DNA from: Sulfurimicrobium sp963741495
GTDB lineage: Bacteria; Pseudomonadota; Gammaproteobacteria; Burkholderiales; Sulfuricellaceae
Direction of reading: 5' to 3'
DNA length: 64,000 bases
Assembly (NCBI GenBank): GCA_963741495.1
Contig: CAVUID010000015.1
Span: 1-64,000 of the forward strand
The notes below the pieces were generated by a model. The model was not told the DNA's origin. It did no database searches and saw nothing but the letters and a program-made list of their open reading frames with translations. Shown in pieces: positions 26,973-35,323 of this stretch (position 1 is the first letter of the stretch; the number at the start of each line of letters is the position of its first letter). The position numbers and the translations under genes are program-made.

Positions 26973-28376
26973 ATGAGCGCACAAACGCTGTACGAAAAAT
27001 TGTGGCAGTCCCATGTGGTGCACACCGAACCGGATGGCACCACGCTGCTTTATATCGATCGCCATCTGCTGCATGAAGTGACCAGCCCCCAGGCCTTCGA
27101 AGGCCTGCGTCTGGCTGGCCGCAAGCCGTGGCGTCTGTCCGCCAATCTTGCCGTGGCGGATCATAATGTGCCCACTACCGACCGCAAGAATGGTATCGCC
27201 GACCCCATTTCCCGCCTGCAAGTGGATACACTGGACCAGAACTGCAATGAATTCGGGATTACCGAATTCAGGATGAACGACGTACGTCAGGGCATTGTCC
27301 ATGTCATCGGACCCGAGCAGGGGGCCACGCTTCCCGGCATGACGGTGGTGTGTGGCGATTCCCACACCAGTACGCATGGTGCTTTCGGCGCGCTGGCGCA
27401 CGGCATCGGCACCTCCGAAGTGGAACATGTGCTGGCCACGCAGTGCCTGTTGCAGAAGAAATCCAGAACCATGCAGGTGAAGGTGGAAGGTGTTTTGGGC
27501 AAGGGCGTGACTGCCAAGGATATCGCCCTGGCGGTGATCGGCAAGATCGGCACTGCGGGCGGCAACGGTTACGCCATTGAGTTTGCCGGCTCTGCGATAC
27601 GCTGCCTTTCCATGGAAGGGCGCATGACTCTGTGCAACATGGCGATCGAGGCCGGTGCGCGTGCCGGGATGGTGGCTGTGGATGACACCACAATCGATTA
27701 CGTCAAAGGCCGGCCTTTTGCGCCATCCAGTCAGATGTGGACGTCAGCCGTTGCTTACTGGCGTACCTTGCATAGCGACGAGGGCGCTGAATTCGATTGC
27801 GTGGTGGAACTGAATGGTGCAGCCATCAAACCCCAGGTGACGTGGGGAACTTCGCCTGAAATGGTGGTGGCAATTGATGGCAAGGTGCCTGATCCGGTGC
27901 TCGAGGCCGACTCGGTGAAACGCGGTGGCATGGAGCGGGCTCTGGCTTATATGGGTTTGCAGGCTAATACACCGATAAACCAGATTGCAGTGGACAAGGT
28001 CTTCATCGGTTCCTGCACCAATTCCAGGATTGAGGATCTGCGCGCGGCCGCTGCTGTTGCCAAAGGCAGGCGGGTGGCAGCCAGTATCAAACTGGCGCTG
28101 GTTGTTCCGGGCTCCGGTCTGGTGAAGCAGCAGGCCGAGAAAGAGGGTCTGGACAAGGTATTCCTCGATGCAGGTTTCGAATGGCGCGATCCGGGCTGTT
28201 CCATGTGCCTGGCAATGAATGCCGATCGTCTGGAGCCGGGTGAGCGTTGCGCTTCTACCTCCAATCGAAATTTTGAAGGACGCCAGGGGCCGGGTGGGCG
28301 CACCCATCTGGTCAGCCCGGAAATGGCGGCTGCGGCTGCGATTGCGGGTCATTTTGTGGATGTGCGGGAATTTTAG
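26973..28376 (+). CDS. leuC: 3-isopropylmalate dehydratase large subunit
   Basis: A 467 aa aconitase-family protein. The [4Fe-4S] cysteines are in GSCTNSR and in GCSMCLAMN; SANLAVADHNVPT and GDSHTSTHGAFGALA are family substrate-binding segments. With LeuD it isomerises 2- and 3-isopropylmalate in leucine synthesis. The subunit genes are separated by a small lipoprotein gene, then leuB follows. leuA is not in the window. Confidence 0.96.
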   Translation: MSAQTLYEKLWQSHVVHTEPDGTTLLYIDRHLLHEVTSPQAFEGLRLAGRKPWRLSANLAVADHNVPTTDRKNGIADPISRLQVDTLDQNCNEFGITEFRMNDVRQGIVHVIGPEQGATLPGMTVVCGDSHTSTHGAFGALAHGIGTSEVEHVLATQCLLQKKSRTMQVKVEGVLGKGVTAKDIALAVIGKIGTAGGNGYAIEFAGSAIRCLSMEGRMTLCNMAIEAGARAGMVAVDDTTIDYVKGRPFAPSSQMWTSAVAYWRTLHSDEGAEFDCVVELNGAAIKPQVTWGTSPEMVVAIDGKVPDPVLEADSVKRGGMERALAYMGLQANTPINQIAVDKVFIGSCTNSRIEDLRAAAAVAKGRRVAASIKLALVVPGSGLVKQQAEKEGLDKVFLDAGFEWRDPGCSMCLAMNADRLEPGERCASTSNRNFEGRQGPGGRTHLVSPEMAAAAAIAGHFVDVREF

Positions 28377-28384
28377 GAGTCTGA

Positions 28385-28558
28385 ATGATGAAAAAAATTG
28401 TTGCGCTGATGGTTCTCAAGACTTCCCTTCTGGTTGTGTTTGCCACAGGGGCTGTGCTCAGCATGAGCGGTTGCAATACCGTGGAAGGGTTGGGGAAGGA
28501 CGTCTCCAAGCTGGGTGATAAGATCGAGCAGAAAGCGGAAGAGAAAAAGAAGTATTAA
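28385..28558 (+). CDS. entericidin-like small lipoprotein
   Basis: A 57 aa protein too short for usual cut-offs. It has a basic start (MMKKIV), a hydrophobic helix, and the lipobox SMSGC, followed by NTVEGLGKDVSKLGDKIE, the entericidin A/B pattern, and a lysine-rich end. AGGAG lies seven bases before the first ATG; the stop abuts the leuD ATG. Entericidins are small lipoproteins, in E. coli a toxin/antidote pair linked to cell lysis in stationary phase. Only one copy is seen here. Two ATGs in tandem (28385, 28388) are possible starts. Confidence 0.88.
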   Translation: MMKKIVALMVLKTSLLVVFATGAVLSMSGCNTVEGLGKDVSKLGDKIEQKAEEKKKY

Positions 28559-29197
28559 ATGGAAAAATTTACCATTCTGGACGGATTGGTGGCGCCGCTG
28601 GATCGTGCCAATGTCGATACCGATGCCATTATCCCCAAGCAGTTCCTGAAATCCATCAAGCGCAGCGGATTCGGGCCGAATCTGTTTGACGAGTGGCGCT
28701 ATCTCGATCATGGCGAACCCGGTATGGATAATTCCGGACGCCCGCTCAATCCGGATTTCGTGCTCAATCAGGTGCGCTATCAGGGTGCGGAGATTCTTGT
28801 TGCGCGTGAAAATTTTGGTTGCGGATCAAGCCGGGAGCATGCGCCATGGGCACTGCTGGATTACGGTTTTCGCGTCGTGATCGCGCCCAGCTTTGCGGAT
28901 ATCTTTTTCAACAACTGTTTCAAGAATGGCATTCTGCCCATTGTGCTGAGCGCTGCTGAAGTGGATCAGCTTTTCAGTGAAACCTTCGCTGTGGCGGGTT
29001 ATCGCCTGACAGTCGATCTGGAAGCGCAAAGCGTTACCACACCGAATGGGCTGGTGTTCAACTTTGCGGTGGATCCATTCCGCAAATATTGCTTGCTGAA
29101 CGGTCTGGATGATATCGGTCTGACTTTGCAGCATGCCGACAAGATCAGGGCTTACGAAGAGCGGCGTCGCCAGTCGGAGCCGTGGGTGTTTAACTAG
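28559..29197 (+). CDS. leuD: 3-isopropylmalate dehydratase small subunit
   Basis: A 212 aa swivel-domain subunit of the aconitase family. DTDAIIPKQFLKSI and NFGCGSSREHAPWAL are the diagnostic LeuD motifs. It pairs with LeuC. It starts directly after the lipoprotein stop. Length and motifs are normal. Confidence 0.96.
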   Translation: MEKFTILDGLVAPLDRANVDTDAIIPKQFLKSIKRSGFGPNLFDEWRYLDHGEPGMDNSGRPLNPDFVLNQVRYQGAEILVARENFGCGSSREHAPWALLDYGFRVVIAPSFADIFFNNCFKNGILPIVLSAAEVDQLFSETFAVAGYRLTVDLEAQSVTTPNGLVFNFAVDPFRKYCLLNGLDDIGLTLQHADKIRAYEERRRQSEPWVFN

Positions 29198-29198
29198 C

Positions 29199-29280
29199 GA
29201 TCAGCAATCAGCTTTCAGCGGTCAGCTGTGAAAAGCTCCGCTTGAAGGCTGGTTGCTGAAAGCTGATTGCTGAAAGCTAT
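29199..29280. repeat. inverted array of NNTCAGC heptamers between leuD and leuB
   Basis: The left arm has four tandem heptamers (GATCAGC, AATCAGC, TTTCAGC, GGTCAGC from 29199). The right arm has their reverse-complement form from 29248 (GCTGGTT, GCTGAAA, GCTGATT, GCTGAAA, then GCTAT). Twenty-one bases separate the arms. It fills almost all of the gap between the leuD stop and the leuB ATG, so it lies inside the operon mRNA, where it could fold as a long hairpin. Confidence 0.85.
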
Positions 29281-29285
29281 CAATC

Positions 29286-30350
29286 ATGAAAATTGCAGTG
29301 TTGCCCGGTGACGGTATCGGGCCGGAAATCGTTGCGCAGGCGGTCAAGGTATTGAAAGCGCTGGCCAATGACGGCATGAAAATCGAACTGGAACAGGCGC
29401 ATATTGGCGGCGCCGGTTACGATGCGGCAGGTGACCCATTGCCTGAAGCAACCATGAAACTGGCGCTGGCTTCGGATGCCGTATTGCTGGGCGCGGTGGG
29501 CGGCTGGGAATACGACAAGCTGCCGCGCCCGATGCGTCCGGAGCAGGGGCTGCTGCGTATCCGCAAGGGCATGAGCGTATTTGCCAATCTGCGCCCGGCG
29601 CTGCTCTATCCGGAGCTGGCCAGCGCCTCCACCCTCAAACCAGAAGTGGTGTCCGGGCTGGATATCATGATCGTGCGCGAACTGACGGGCGATATCTATT
29701 TCGGCCAGCCGCGTGGCGTGCACATCAATGACAAGGGCGAACGCGAGGGCATCAATACCATGCGCTACAGCGAATCCGAGATTCGCCGTATCGCCAAGGT
29801 GGGTTACGAAATCGCCATGAAACGCAGCAGGAAGCTGTGCTCCGTGGACAAGGCCAACGTGCTGGAAACCACCGAGCTGTGGCGCGAGATCGTCACCGAC
29901 ATGAACAAGGATTACCCGGAAGTCGAGCTGTCGCACATGTACGTGGACAACGCCGCTATGCAGCTGGTGCGCGCACCCAAACAGTTCGACGTGATGATCA
30001 CCGGCAACATTTTTGGCGATATCCTGTCGGACGAGGCTTCCATGCTAACCGGCTCCATCGGCATGCTGCCTTCCGCATCACTGGACGCCAACAACAAGGG
30101 GCTGTACGAACCCAGCCACGGTTCTGCGCCGGATATCGCGGGCAAGGATATCGCCAATCCACTGGCCACCATTCTCTCGGCTGCAATGATGTTGCGTTAT
30201 ACCTTCGGCAACGAGGAAGGGGCTACCCGGATTGAGAACGCGGTGAAAAAAGTGCTGGCACAAGGTTATCGTACGGTGGATATTTATACTGAAGGCACGC
30301 AGAAAACTTCCTGCAGCGCCATGGGTGATGCGGTGGCCAAGAATCTGTGA
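29286..30350 (+). CDS. leuB: 3-isopropylmalate dehydrogenase
   Basis: A 354 aa decarboxylating dehydrogenase. Substrate and metal residues are in VRELTGDIYFG and NIFGDILSDEASMLTGS; the C-terminal NAD loop includes HGSAPDIAGKDIANP. It oxidises 3-isopropylmalate with NAD and releases CO2 to give 2-oxoisocaproate precursor. The repeat array immediately upstream leaves only five bases before the ATG, so its ribosome site lies within or beside the array. Confidence 0.96.
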   Translation: MKIAVLPGDGIGPEIVAQAVKVLKALANDGMKIELEQAHIGGAGYDAAGDPLPEATMKLALASDAVLLGAVGGWEYDKLPRPMRPEQGLLRIRKGMSVFANLRPALLYPELASASTLKPEVVSGLDIMIVRELTGDIYFGQPRGVHINDKGEREGINTMRYSESEIRRIAKVGYEIAMKRSRKLCSVDKANVLETTELWREIVTDMNKDYPEVELSHMYVDNAAMQLVRAPKQFDVMITGNIFGDILSDEASMLTGSIGMLPSASLDANNKGLYEPSHGSAPDIAGKDIANPLATILSAAMMLRYTFGNEEGATRIENAVKKVLAQGYRTVDIYTEGTQKTSCSAMGDAVAKNL

Positions 30351-30446
30351 AACGTGAAAGGTGAAGCCGCTTCGCTGTGAAAAGTGAACGGCCCACATTT
30401 CACATTTCACAACGAAGGCGAAGCCGAGTGGCTTCACATTTTACAA
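30347..30446. repeat. GTGAAAN heptamer array between leuB and asd
   Basis: Tandem units GTGAAAC, GTGAAAG, GTGAAGC begin at 30347, overlapping the leuB stop codon, with two more (GTGAAAA, GTGAACG) at 30377. The opposite orientation appears as CACATTT, CACATTT at 30394 and GGCTTCACATTTTAC at 30430. The unit length is again seven bases and the two halves are inverted. The whole element sits in a 113-base gap. Confidence 0.75.
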
Positions 30447-30463
30447 CTTTTGAGGTCAAGAAA

Positions 30464-31576
30464 ATGATGCGAGTAGGACTGATCGGCTGGCGTGGCATGG
30501 TGGGCTCGGTGCTGATGCAGCGTATGCGTGAAGAAAAGGATTTCGATGTGATCGATCCGGTATTTTTCACGACCTCCAATCCTGGCGGCAAGGGGCCGAA
30601 CATCGGCAAGGATGTGCCGCCGCTCAAAGACGCGAAAGACATCAACGAACTCAAGGCCATGGATGCCATTATTTCCTGCCAGGGCGGCGATTACACCAAG
30701 GAAGTGTATGGTGACCTGCGCGCTGCCGGCTGGCAGGGTTACTGGATTGACGCAGCTTCAACGCTGCGCATGAAGGACGAGGCGATCATCATCCTTGATC
30801 CGGTCAATAAAAATGTGATCAAGGACGGCCTGACCAAGGGCGTCAAGACCTATGTGGGCGGCAACTGTACTGTCAGCCTGATGCTGATGGCGATTGGCGG
30901 TCTTTTCGACAAGGGCCTGATCGAGTGGATCAGCCCCATGACCTATCAGGCTGCTTCTGGCGCCGGCGCGCGCAATATGCGCGAACTGATCCAGCAGATG
31001 GGTGCTGTTAATAGTGAAGTAAAGCCGCTGCTGGACGACCCCGCTTCCGCCATTCTGGAAATCGACCGGAAAGTCGCGGACTTCATTCGCTCCGACCGTT
31101 ACCCGGTGGATGCCTGGCCAGTGCCGCTGGCGGGTTCGCTGATTCCCTGGATCGACGTTGCGCTCGAATCCGGCCAGAGCAAGGAAGAGTGGAAGGCGCA
31201 AGTGGAATGCAACAAGATCCTCGGTCGCTCCGGTAACCAGATTCCGATTGACGGCCTGTGCGTACGAATCGGTGCGATGCGTTGCCACAGCCAGGCACTG
31301 ACCATCAAGATGAACAAGGATGTGCCGCTTGACGAGATCCATGCCATCATTGCTGCTCATAATGACTGGGTGAAAGTGGTGCCGAACGACCGCCAGATCA
31401 CCATGGAACAGCTGACTCCGGCTGCCGTCACCGGTACGCTGACCGTGCCAGTCGGGCGCATGAGAAAACTCAACATGGGCCCACAGTATTTGTCCGCCTT
31501 CACTGTCGGCGACCAGTTGCTTTGGGGTGCCGCCGAGCCGCTGCGCCGCATGCTGCGTATCCTGCTTGAAGATTGA
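30464..31576 (+). CDS. asd: aspartate-semialdehyde dehydrogenase
   Basis: A 370 aa enzyme of the Gram-negative type. Nucleotide binding is GLIGWRGMVGSV, and the active Cys135 lies in GGNCTVSLM, the same position as in E. coli; the partner His is in RIGAMRCHSQAL. It reduces aspartyl phosphate to aspartate semialdehyde for lysine, threonine, methionine and diaminopimelate. I start at ATG 30464 behind GAGG; the frame open to 30377 runs through the repeat array. Confidence 0.95.
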   Translation: MMRVGLIGWRGMVGSVLMQRMREEKDFDVIDPVFFTTSNPGGKGPNIGKDVPPLKDAKDINELKAMDAIISCQGGDYTKEVYGDLRAAGWQGYWIDAASTLRMKDEAIIILDPVNKNVIKDGLTKGVKTYVGGNCTVSLMLMAIGGLFDKGLIEWISPMTYQAASGAGARNMRELIQQMGAVNSEVKPLLDDPASAILEIDRKVADFIRSDRYPVDAWPVPLAGSLIPWIDVALESGQSKEEWKAQVECNKILGRSGNQIPIDGLCVRIGAMRCHSQALTIKMNKDVPLDEIHAIIAAHNDWVKVVPNDRQITMEQLTPAAVTGTLTVPVGRMRKLNMGPQYLSAFTVGDQLLWGAAEPLRRMLRILLED

Positions 31577-31596
31577 CGCAAATTACGGATCTGTTT

Positions 31597-31632
31597 ATAA
31601 AAAGCCCGCTGAAAAAGTAGCGGGCTTTTTAT
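31597..31632 (+). terminator. rho-independent terminator after asd
   Basis: ATAAAAAGCCCGCT pairs exactly with AGCGGGCTTTTTAT around an 8-base loop, giving a GC core and T run 20 bases past the asd stop. It ends the leu-asd unit. Confidence 0.93.
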
Positions 31633-31758
31633 TGTTCGGTAAGCAATTGATTTAATGGTAAAAAACAGACTCAATCTGACATATAAGTTTAGCTTGCATC
31701 CCTAACTATATGATGTTAAGTTATTTAACGTAGCCAAAATTATAGAATTGGGGATGGC

Positions 31759-34638
31759 ATGGTGCGTACATTCAAATTAAAACCGTGGGTATATGCGGGC
31801 CTGTTGGCTCTGTCGCCAATGACTGCGGATGCAGCCGGATTGGGGCGATTGACTATCTCTTCTGGTCTTGGGCAGCCTTTGCGGGCAGAGATCGAACTGC
31901 TCTCGGTGCAGAAGGATGAACTAGGCTCTATTGCGGCCCGTCTGGCTTCAGCGGAGGCCTTTAATGAGGCTCGCATTGAACGTAGTGTTTCCTTGCAGGA
32001 TATCAAGTTCAGTGTGGAACAAAAGGCGAATGGCGTACCCGTCATCAGACTCGTTACCACTCAACCGGTCAACGAACCCTTTCTGGATATGCTGGTTGAG
32101 TTGAATTGGTCGGCAGGTCGTTTGCTGCGGGAATATACCGTACTGCTCGACCCTCCCGGGTTTTCCGTGCCCCAGGCCACGCAGCCTGTTTCATCTCCCG
32201 AAGTTAAATATGCGGCATCTCCGGCACCACAGCGCGGTGATGCCGATTCCCTTTCCGCGACAAGCGTTAAAACCACTGCCGCCAAGACGGGCAAGCTCGA
32301 AAGCAAGCCCACTGAGTCACAGCGAATTGCTGTTGATACTGGTAGCTACGGTCCAGTGAGGAAAGGTGAGACGCTGACTGCGATTGCTTCGCAGTTGAAG
32401 CCTGAGGGGTATAACCTCGAGCAGATGCTGGTGGCCTTGTATCAGGCGAATACTCAGGCATTTTCCGGCAAGAATATGCACCGCCTTAAAACCGGCCAGA
32501 TTCTGCGTGTTCCAGACGAGCAGCAAATGGCATCTGTGAGTCGAGCCGAGGCCAGCCATGAATTGAAGGCTCATACGGCAGACTGGAATGCCTATCGTCA
32601 GAAACTTGCAACTGCGGTGGATGAAGCGCCAGCGCCAAAGGGTGACGAACCCAAGCGTATGGCTGAGGGCAAAATTACTTCTGCGGTCGAAGATAAAGCA
32701 GCGCCACCACCTGCACCTGGCAAGGATGTGCTGAAAGTTACCAAAGGCGAGGCGGTAGGCGGTAAGGATGCCCAGGCGCTGCAAAGCCGGATTCAATCAT
32801 TGCAGGAAGAATCCATCGCACGTGAGAAATCGCTCAAGGAATCAAATGAGCGCATCATTTCACTTGAAAAAAGCGTCAAGGAAATGCAGCAACTCCTCGA
32901 GCTGAAGAACAAAAACCTGTCAGATCTGCAAAAACAGGCAGAAGCCAAGCCTGAGGAAAAACCAGCAGAAAAGCCGTCACCCGCTTCAGTCAAGCCAGCG
33001 GAGCCAGTTGAACCAGTGGCTGCTGTGGTGGAAAAAGCCAAGCCTGAGGCTGAAATGCCAATGGCCAAGCCCAAGGTGGAACCCGCCAAACCCGAGCCAA
33101 TGGCAGAAGTCAGCATGCTGGACAGCTTGACTGGTGATCCCCTGTATATGGCTGGTGCGGCAGGCGCACTGGCCCTGCTCGGTGGCGGCGCGCTGATTGC
33201 CATTAACCGGCGGCGCAGGAAGAGCCTGTCCAGTTTTGAGGACAGTATCCTTACCGGCGGCGATCTCAAGGCCAACACTGTTTTCGGTGAGACAGCCGGC
33301 GGCGTGGTGGATACTGGTGATACTTCTTTCCTCACTGACTTCAGTCAGGCCGGTCTGGGCACAATCGATACCAACGATGTTGACCCGATTGCCGAGGCAG
33401 AGGTTTACATGGCTTATGGCCGCGATGCCCAGGCCGAGGAAATTCTGAAAGAGGCAATGGCCAAGGACCCTGGCCGCCATGAAATTCATCTCAAGCTGCT
33501 GGAAATTTACGCTGCCCGGAAAAACCTCATTGCGTTTGAAACCCTTGCAGGTGAGTTGTATGCCGCAATTGGTGGTCAGGCCAATCCACTGTGGGACAAG
33601 GCTGCCGAAATGGGGCGTGCACTTGATCCAAATAACCCGCTTTATGGCGCGAAAGAGGGCGGGGCTGCAAAAGAAAACATGGAGGCTGGGGCAGTCGTTG
33701 CACCTGTGGCTGCGGCTGCAATGTTTGATGGTGTTGACCTGAATGAGCCCACGCAGGGGCTGATGGAAGCAGATGCGCCTGCTGAAGATTTGTCACCGGA
33801 TCTGGACTTCGGTGTCGATGAGGTTGCAAGCGATGCAGAAGCAGAGTTGCTGCCTGAATCATTTGCCGCAACCGAGAGTCCCGTTCAAGAGCTGGAACCC
33901 GCTGAAGAAGATTCTGGCGTGCTTGAGTTCAATCTCGATGCATTTGCCGAGGCGCCAGTTGAACCTGCTACACCTTCTGAAGACCTGCCATCGAATGAGA
34001 TGGATCAGACTCTCGAGTTTGATCTGGGCGATTTGTCCTCGCCTCAGCCAGCAATGGAGGCTGTTGAACCTGAAGAGAAGGCAGCAGAACCCGAGGTCGG
34101 TGGACTAGAAGTCGAACTGGATGCATTGATGGAGCCATCCGAAACAGCCGAAATGCCTGGAGAGGCCGTTGACGAGGAAGCGCATGATTTTTCATTCGAT
34201 TTGCCTGCTGCCGAACCAGAGGCTGAGGACGTATCGCCTGCGCTGCCAGAAGTGGAGGAGGAGACTATTGATGTAGGTGCTGCTCCAGTCCCAGAGGAAG
34301 AAACCCACCTCGATTTCAATTTTGATCTGGAAACAGAAACCGAAACCGAGACGTCCTCCGTCGAAGAAGAGCGCGTTGCGCCAACGCTTCCTGAACTTGA
34401 TCTCTCCGGAATCAGCCTTGATCTGGATGAGCCGTCATCAACAGATGAAGTAGCCGAGGCTGCTGAGCATGCTGAGGATGAGGGTGCCAGCGGGGAGGTG
34501 GCTACCAAACTCGATCTCGCCCGCGCCTATGTGGAAATGGGTGACAAGGATGGGGCGAAGGAAATTCTGGAAGAAGTATTGAAAGAAGGTAACGCCCAGC
34601 AACAGGCTGATGCGAATCAGTTGCTTGCCTCTCTCTGA
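31759..34638 (+). CDS. fimV: FimV-family pilus assembly/polar hub protein
   Basis: A 959 aa protein. Signal peptide ends at TADA (about 25); the FimV N-terminal domain (GLGRLTISSGLGQPLRAEIEL) follows; a LysM domain (about 195-250) begins GPVRKGETLTAIASQL; a coiled coil (about 335-395) and Pro/Lys-rich linker precede one membrane helix (about 463-485). The cytoplasmic part is strongly acidic and ends in a TPR-like segment (about 915-955) with LDLARAYVEMGDKDGAKEIL. In Pseudomonas FimV binds peptidoglycan and recruits type IV pilus and signalling proteins to the pole. This links it to the pilin cluster at the window start. Confidence 0.93.
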   Translation: MVRTFKLKPWVYAGLLALSPMTADAAGLGRLTISSGLGQPLRAEIELLSVQKDELGSIAARLASAEAFNEARIERSVSLQDIKFSVEQKANGVPVIRLVTTQPVNEPFLDMLVELNWSAGRLLREYTVLLDPPGFSVPQATQPVSSPEVKYAASPAPQRGDADSLSATSVKTTAAKTGKLESKPTESQRIAVDTGSYGPVRKGETLTAIASQLKPEGYNLEQMLVALYQANTQAFSGKNMHRLKTGQILRVPDEQQMASVSRAEASHELKAHTADWNAYRQKLATAVDEAPAPKGDEPKRMAEGKITSAVEDKAAPPPAPGKDVLKVTKGEAVGGKDAQALQSRIQSLQEESIAREKSLKESNERIISLEKSVKEMQQLLELKNKNLSDLQKQAEAKPEEKPAEKPSPASVKPAEPVEPVAAVVEKAKPEAEMPMAKPKVEPAKPEPMAEVSMLDSLTGDPLYMAGAAGALALLGGGALIAINRRRRKSLSSFEDSILTGGDLKANTVFGETAGGVVDTGDTSFLTDFSQAGLGTIDTNDVDPIAEAEVYMAYGRDAQAEEILKEAMAKDPGRHEIHLKLLEIYAARKNLIAFETLAGELYAAIGGQANPLWDKAAEMGRALDPNNPLYGAKEGGAAKENMEAGAVVAPVAAAAMFDGVDLNEPTQGLMEADAPAEDLSPDLDFGVDEVASDAEAELLPESFAATESPVQELEPAEEDSGVLEFNLDAFAEAPVEPATPSEDLPSNEMDQTLEFDLGDLSSPQPAMEAVEPEEKAAEPEVGGLEVELDALMEPSETAEMPGEAVDEEAHDFSFDLPAAEPEAEDVSPALPEVEEETIDVGAAPVPEEETHLDFNFDLETETETETSSVEEERVAPTLPELDLSGISLDLDEPSSTDEVAEAAEHAEDEGASGEVATKLDLARAYVEMGDKDGAKEILEEVLKEGNAQQQADANQLLASL

Positions 34639-34657
34639 AGCGGGTTTCTGTAGAAGG

Positions 34658-34687
34658 CCCTCCATGGCAGTTTCGTGGAGGGTTTTT
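34658..34687 (+). terminator. rho-independent terminator after fimV
   Basis: CCCTCCA (34658) pairs with TGGAGGG (34676), followed by five T. It lies 20 bases past the fimV stop and includes an ATG at 34664, which is one reason to place the next gene's start further downstream. Confidence 0.8.
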
Positions 34688-34693
34688 CATTTC

Positions 34694-35323
34694 TTGAACG
34701 AGATTTTTATTCAATTCCATCCCGCTACCAAAATTCTGTTATGGCTTGGATTCGCAATATCCATACAGGGTCTTGAATTAGAGTTTCTTGCGCTGATTTC
34801 TGTTTTGGCTGCCGTGCTGTTACTGATCGCTCGTACGGTCGGTCCCCTGCACATGGTGCGCCGTGCTCGCTGGCTACTGCTGTCTCTGTTGCTGATCTAT
34901 GCCTTTGCCACTCCAGGTGATGCTTTGTTTCCAACGCTGGGGACATTCAGCCCATCACTCGAGGGGCTGCACGGAGGCGGATTGCAGGCATGGCGCCTGC
35001 TTCTGCTGTTGCTTGCGCTTGGGTGGTTGTTGCGATCCTGCCCGCGGAATTCACTGTTAAGCGGGCTCTATGTTTTGATGCGTCCGTTCAGGGCGGTGGG
35101 GCTCGACGCAGACCGTGTTGCAGTGCGCCTCTGGCTCACGCTTCAGTACGCTGAGCAGCAGCCACAGCGCAATGCCAAGGCGTGGTGGAATGATCTGCGT
35201 TCGACGCTTGACCCTGTTCCTGAAGCCGCCACGGAGATCACACTGGAACTGCCCGCCTTTGGCTGGCACGATGCAGCGATCCTGGCCGCTGCTACCCTCC
35301 TGATCGGGCTGATCTGGTGGTAA
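34694..35323 (+). CDS. CbiQ/EcfT-like membrane protein
   Basis: About 209 aa, with several hydrophobic segments and FHPATKILLWLGFAI near the start, as in CbiQ/EcfT energy-coupling transmembrane proteins (FHPATKL is a common opening). The EcfT coupling motifs with Ala-Arg-Gly are not evident, and no ATPase or S component gene is nearby. Orthologues between fimV and truA are common in betaproteobacteria, so it may be a divergent, free-standing member. TTG 34694 is the preferred start, after the terminator; ATG 34664 lies inside the terminator stem. The 3' end overlaps truA. Confidence 0.7.
   Translation: MNEIFIQFHPATKILLWLGFAISIQGLELEFLALISVLAAVLLLIARTVGPLHMVRRARWLLLSLLLIYAFATPGDALFPTLGTFSPSLEGLHGGGLQAWRLLLLLLALGWLLRSCPRNSLLSGLYVLMRPFRAVGLDADRVAVRLWLTLQYAEQQPQRNAKAWWNDLRSTLDPVPEAATEITLELPAFGWHDAAILAAATLLIGLIWW

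Noticed and set aside
29199..29280. Origin-type iterons or CRISPR at the heptamer arrays
   Set aside because: Units are only seven bases, inverted, without AT-rich unwinding region, DnaA boxes or a replication gene nearby.
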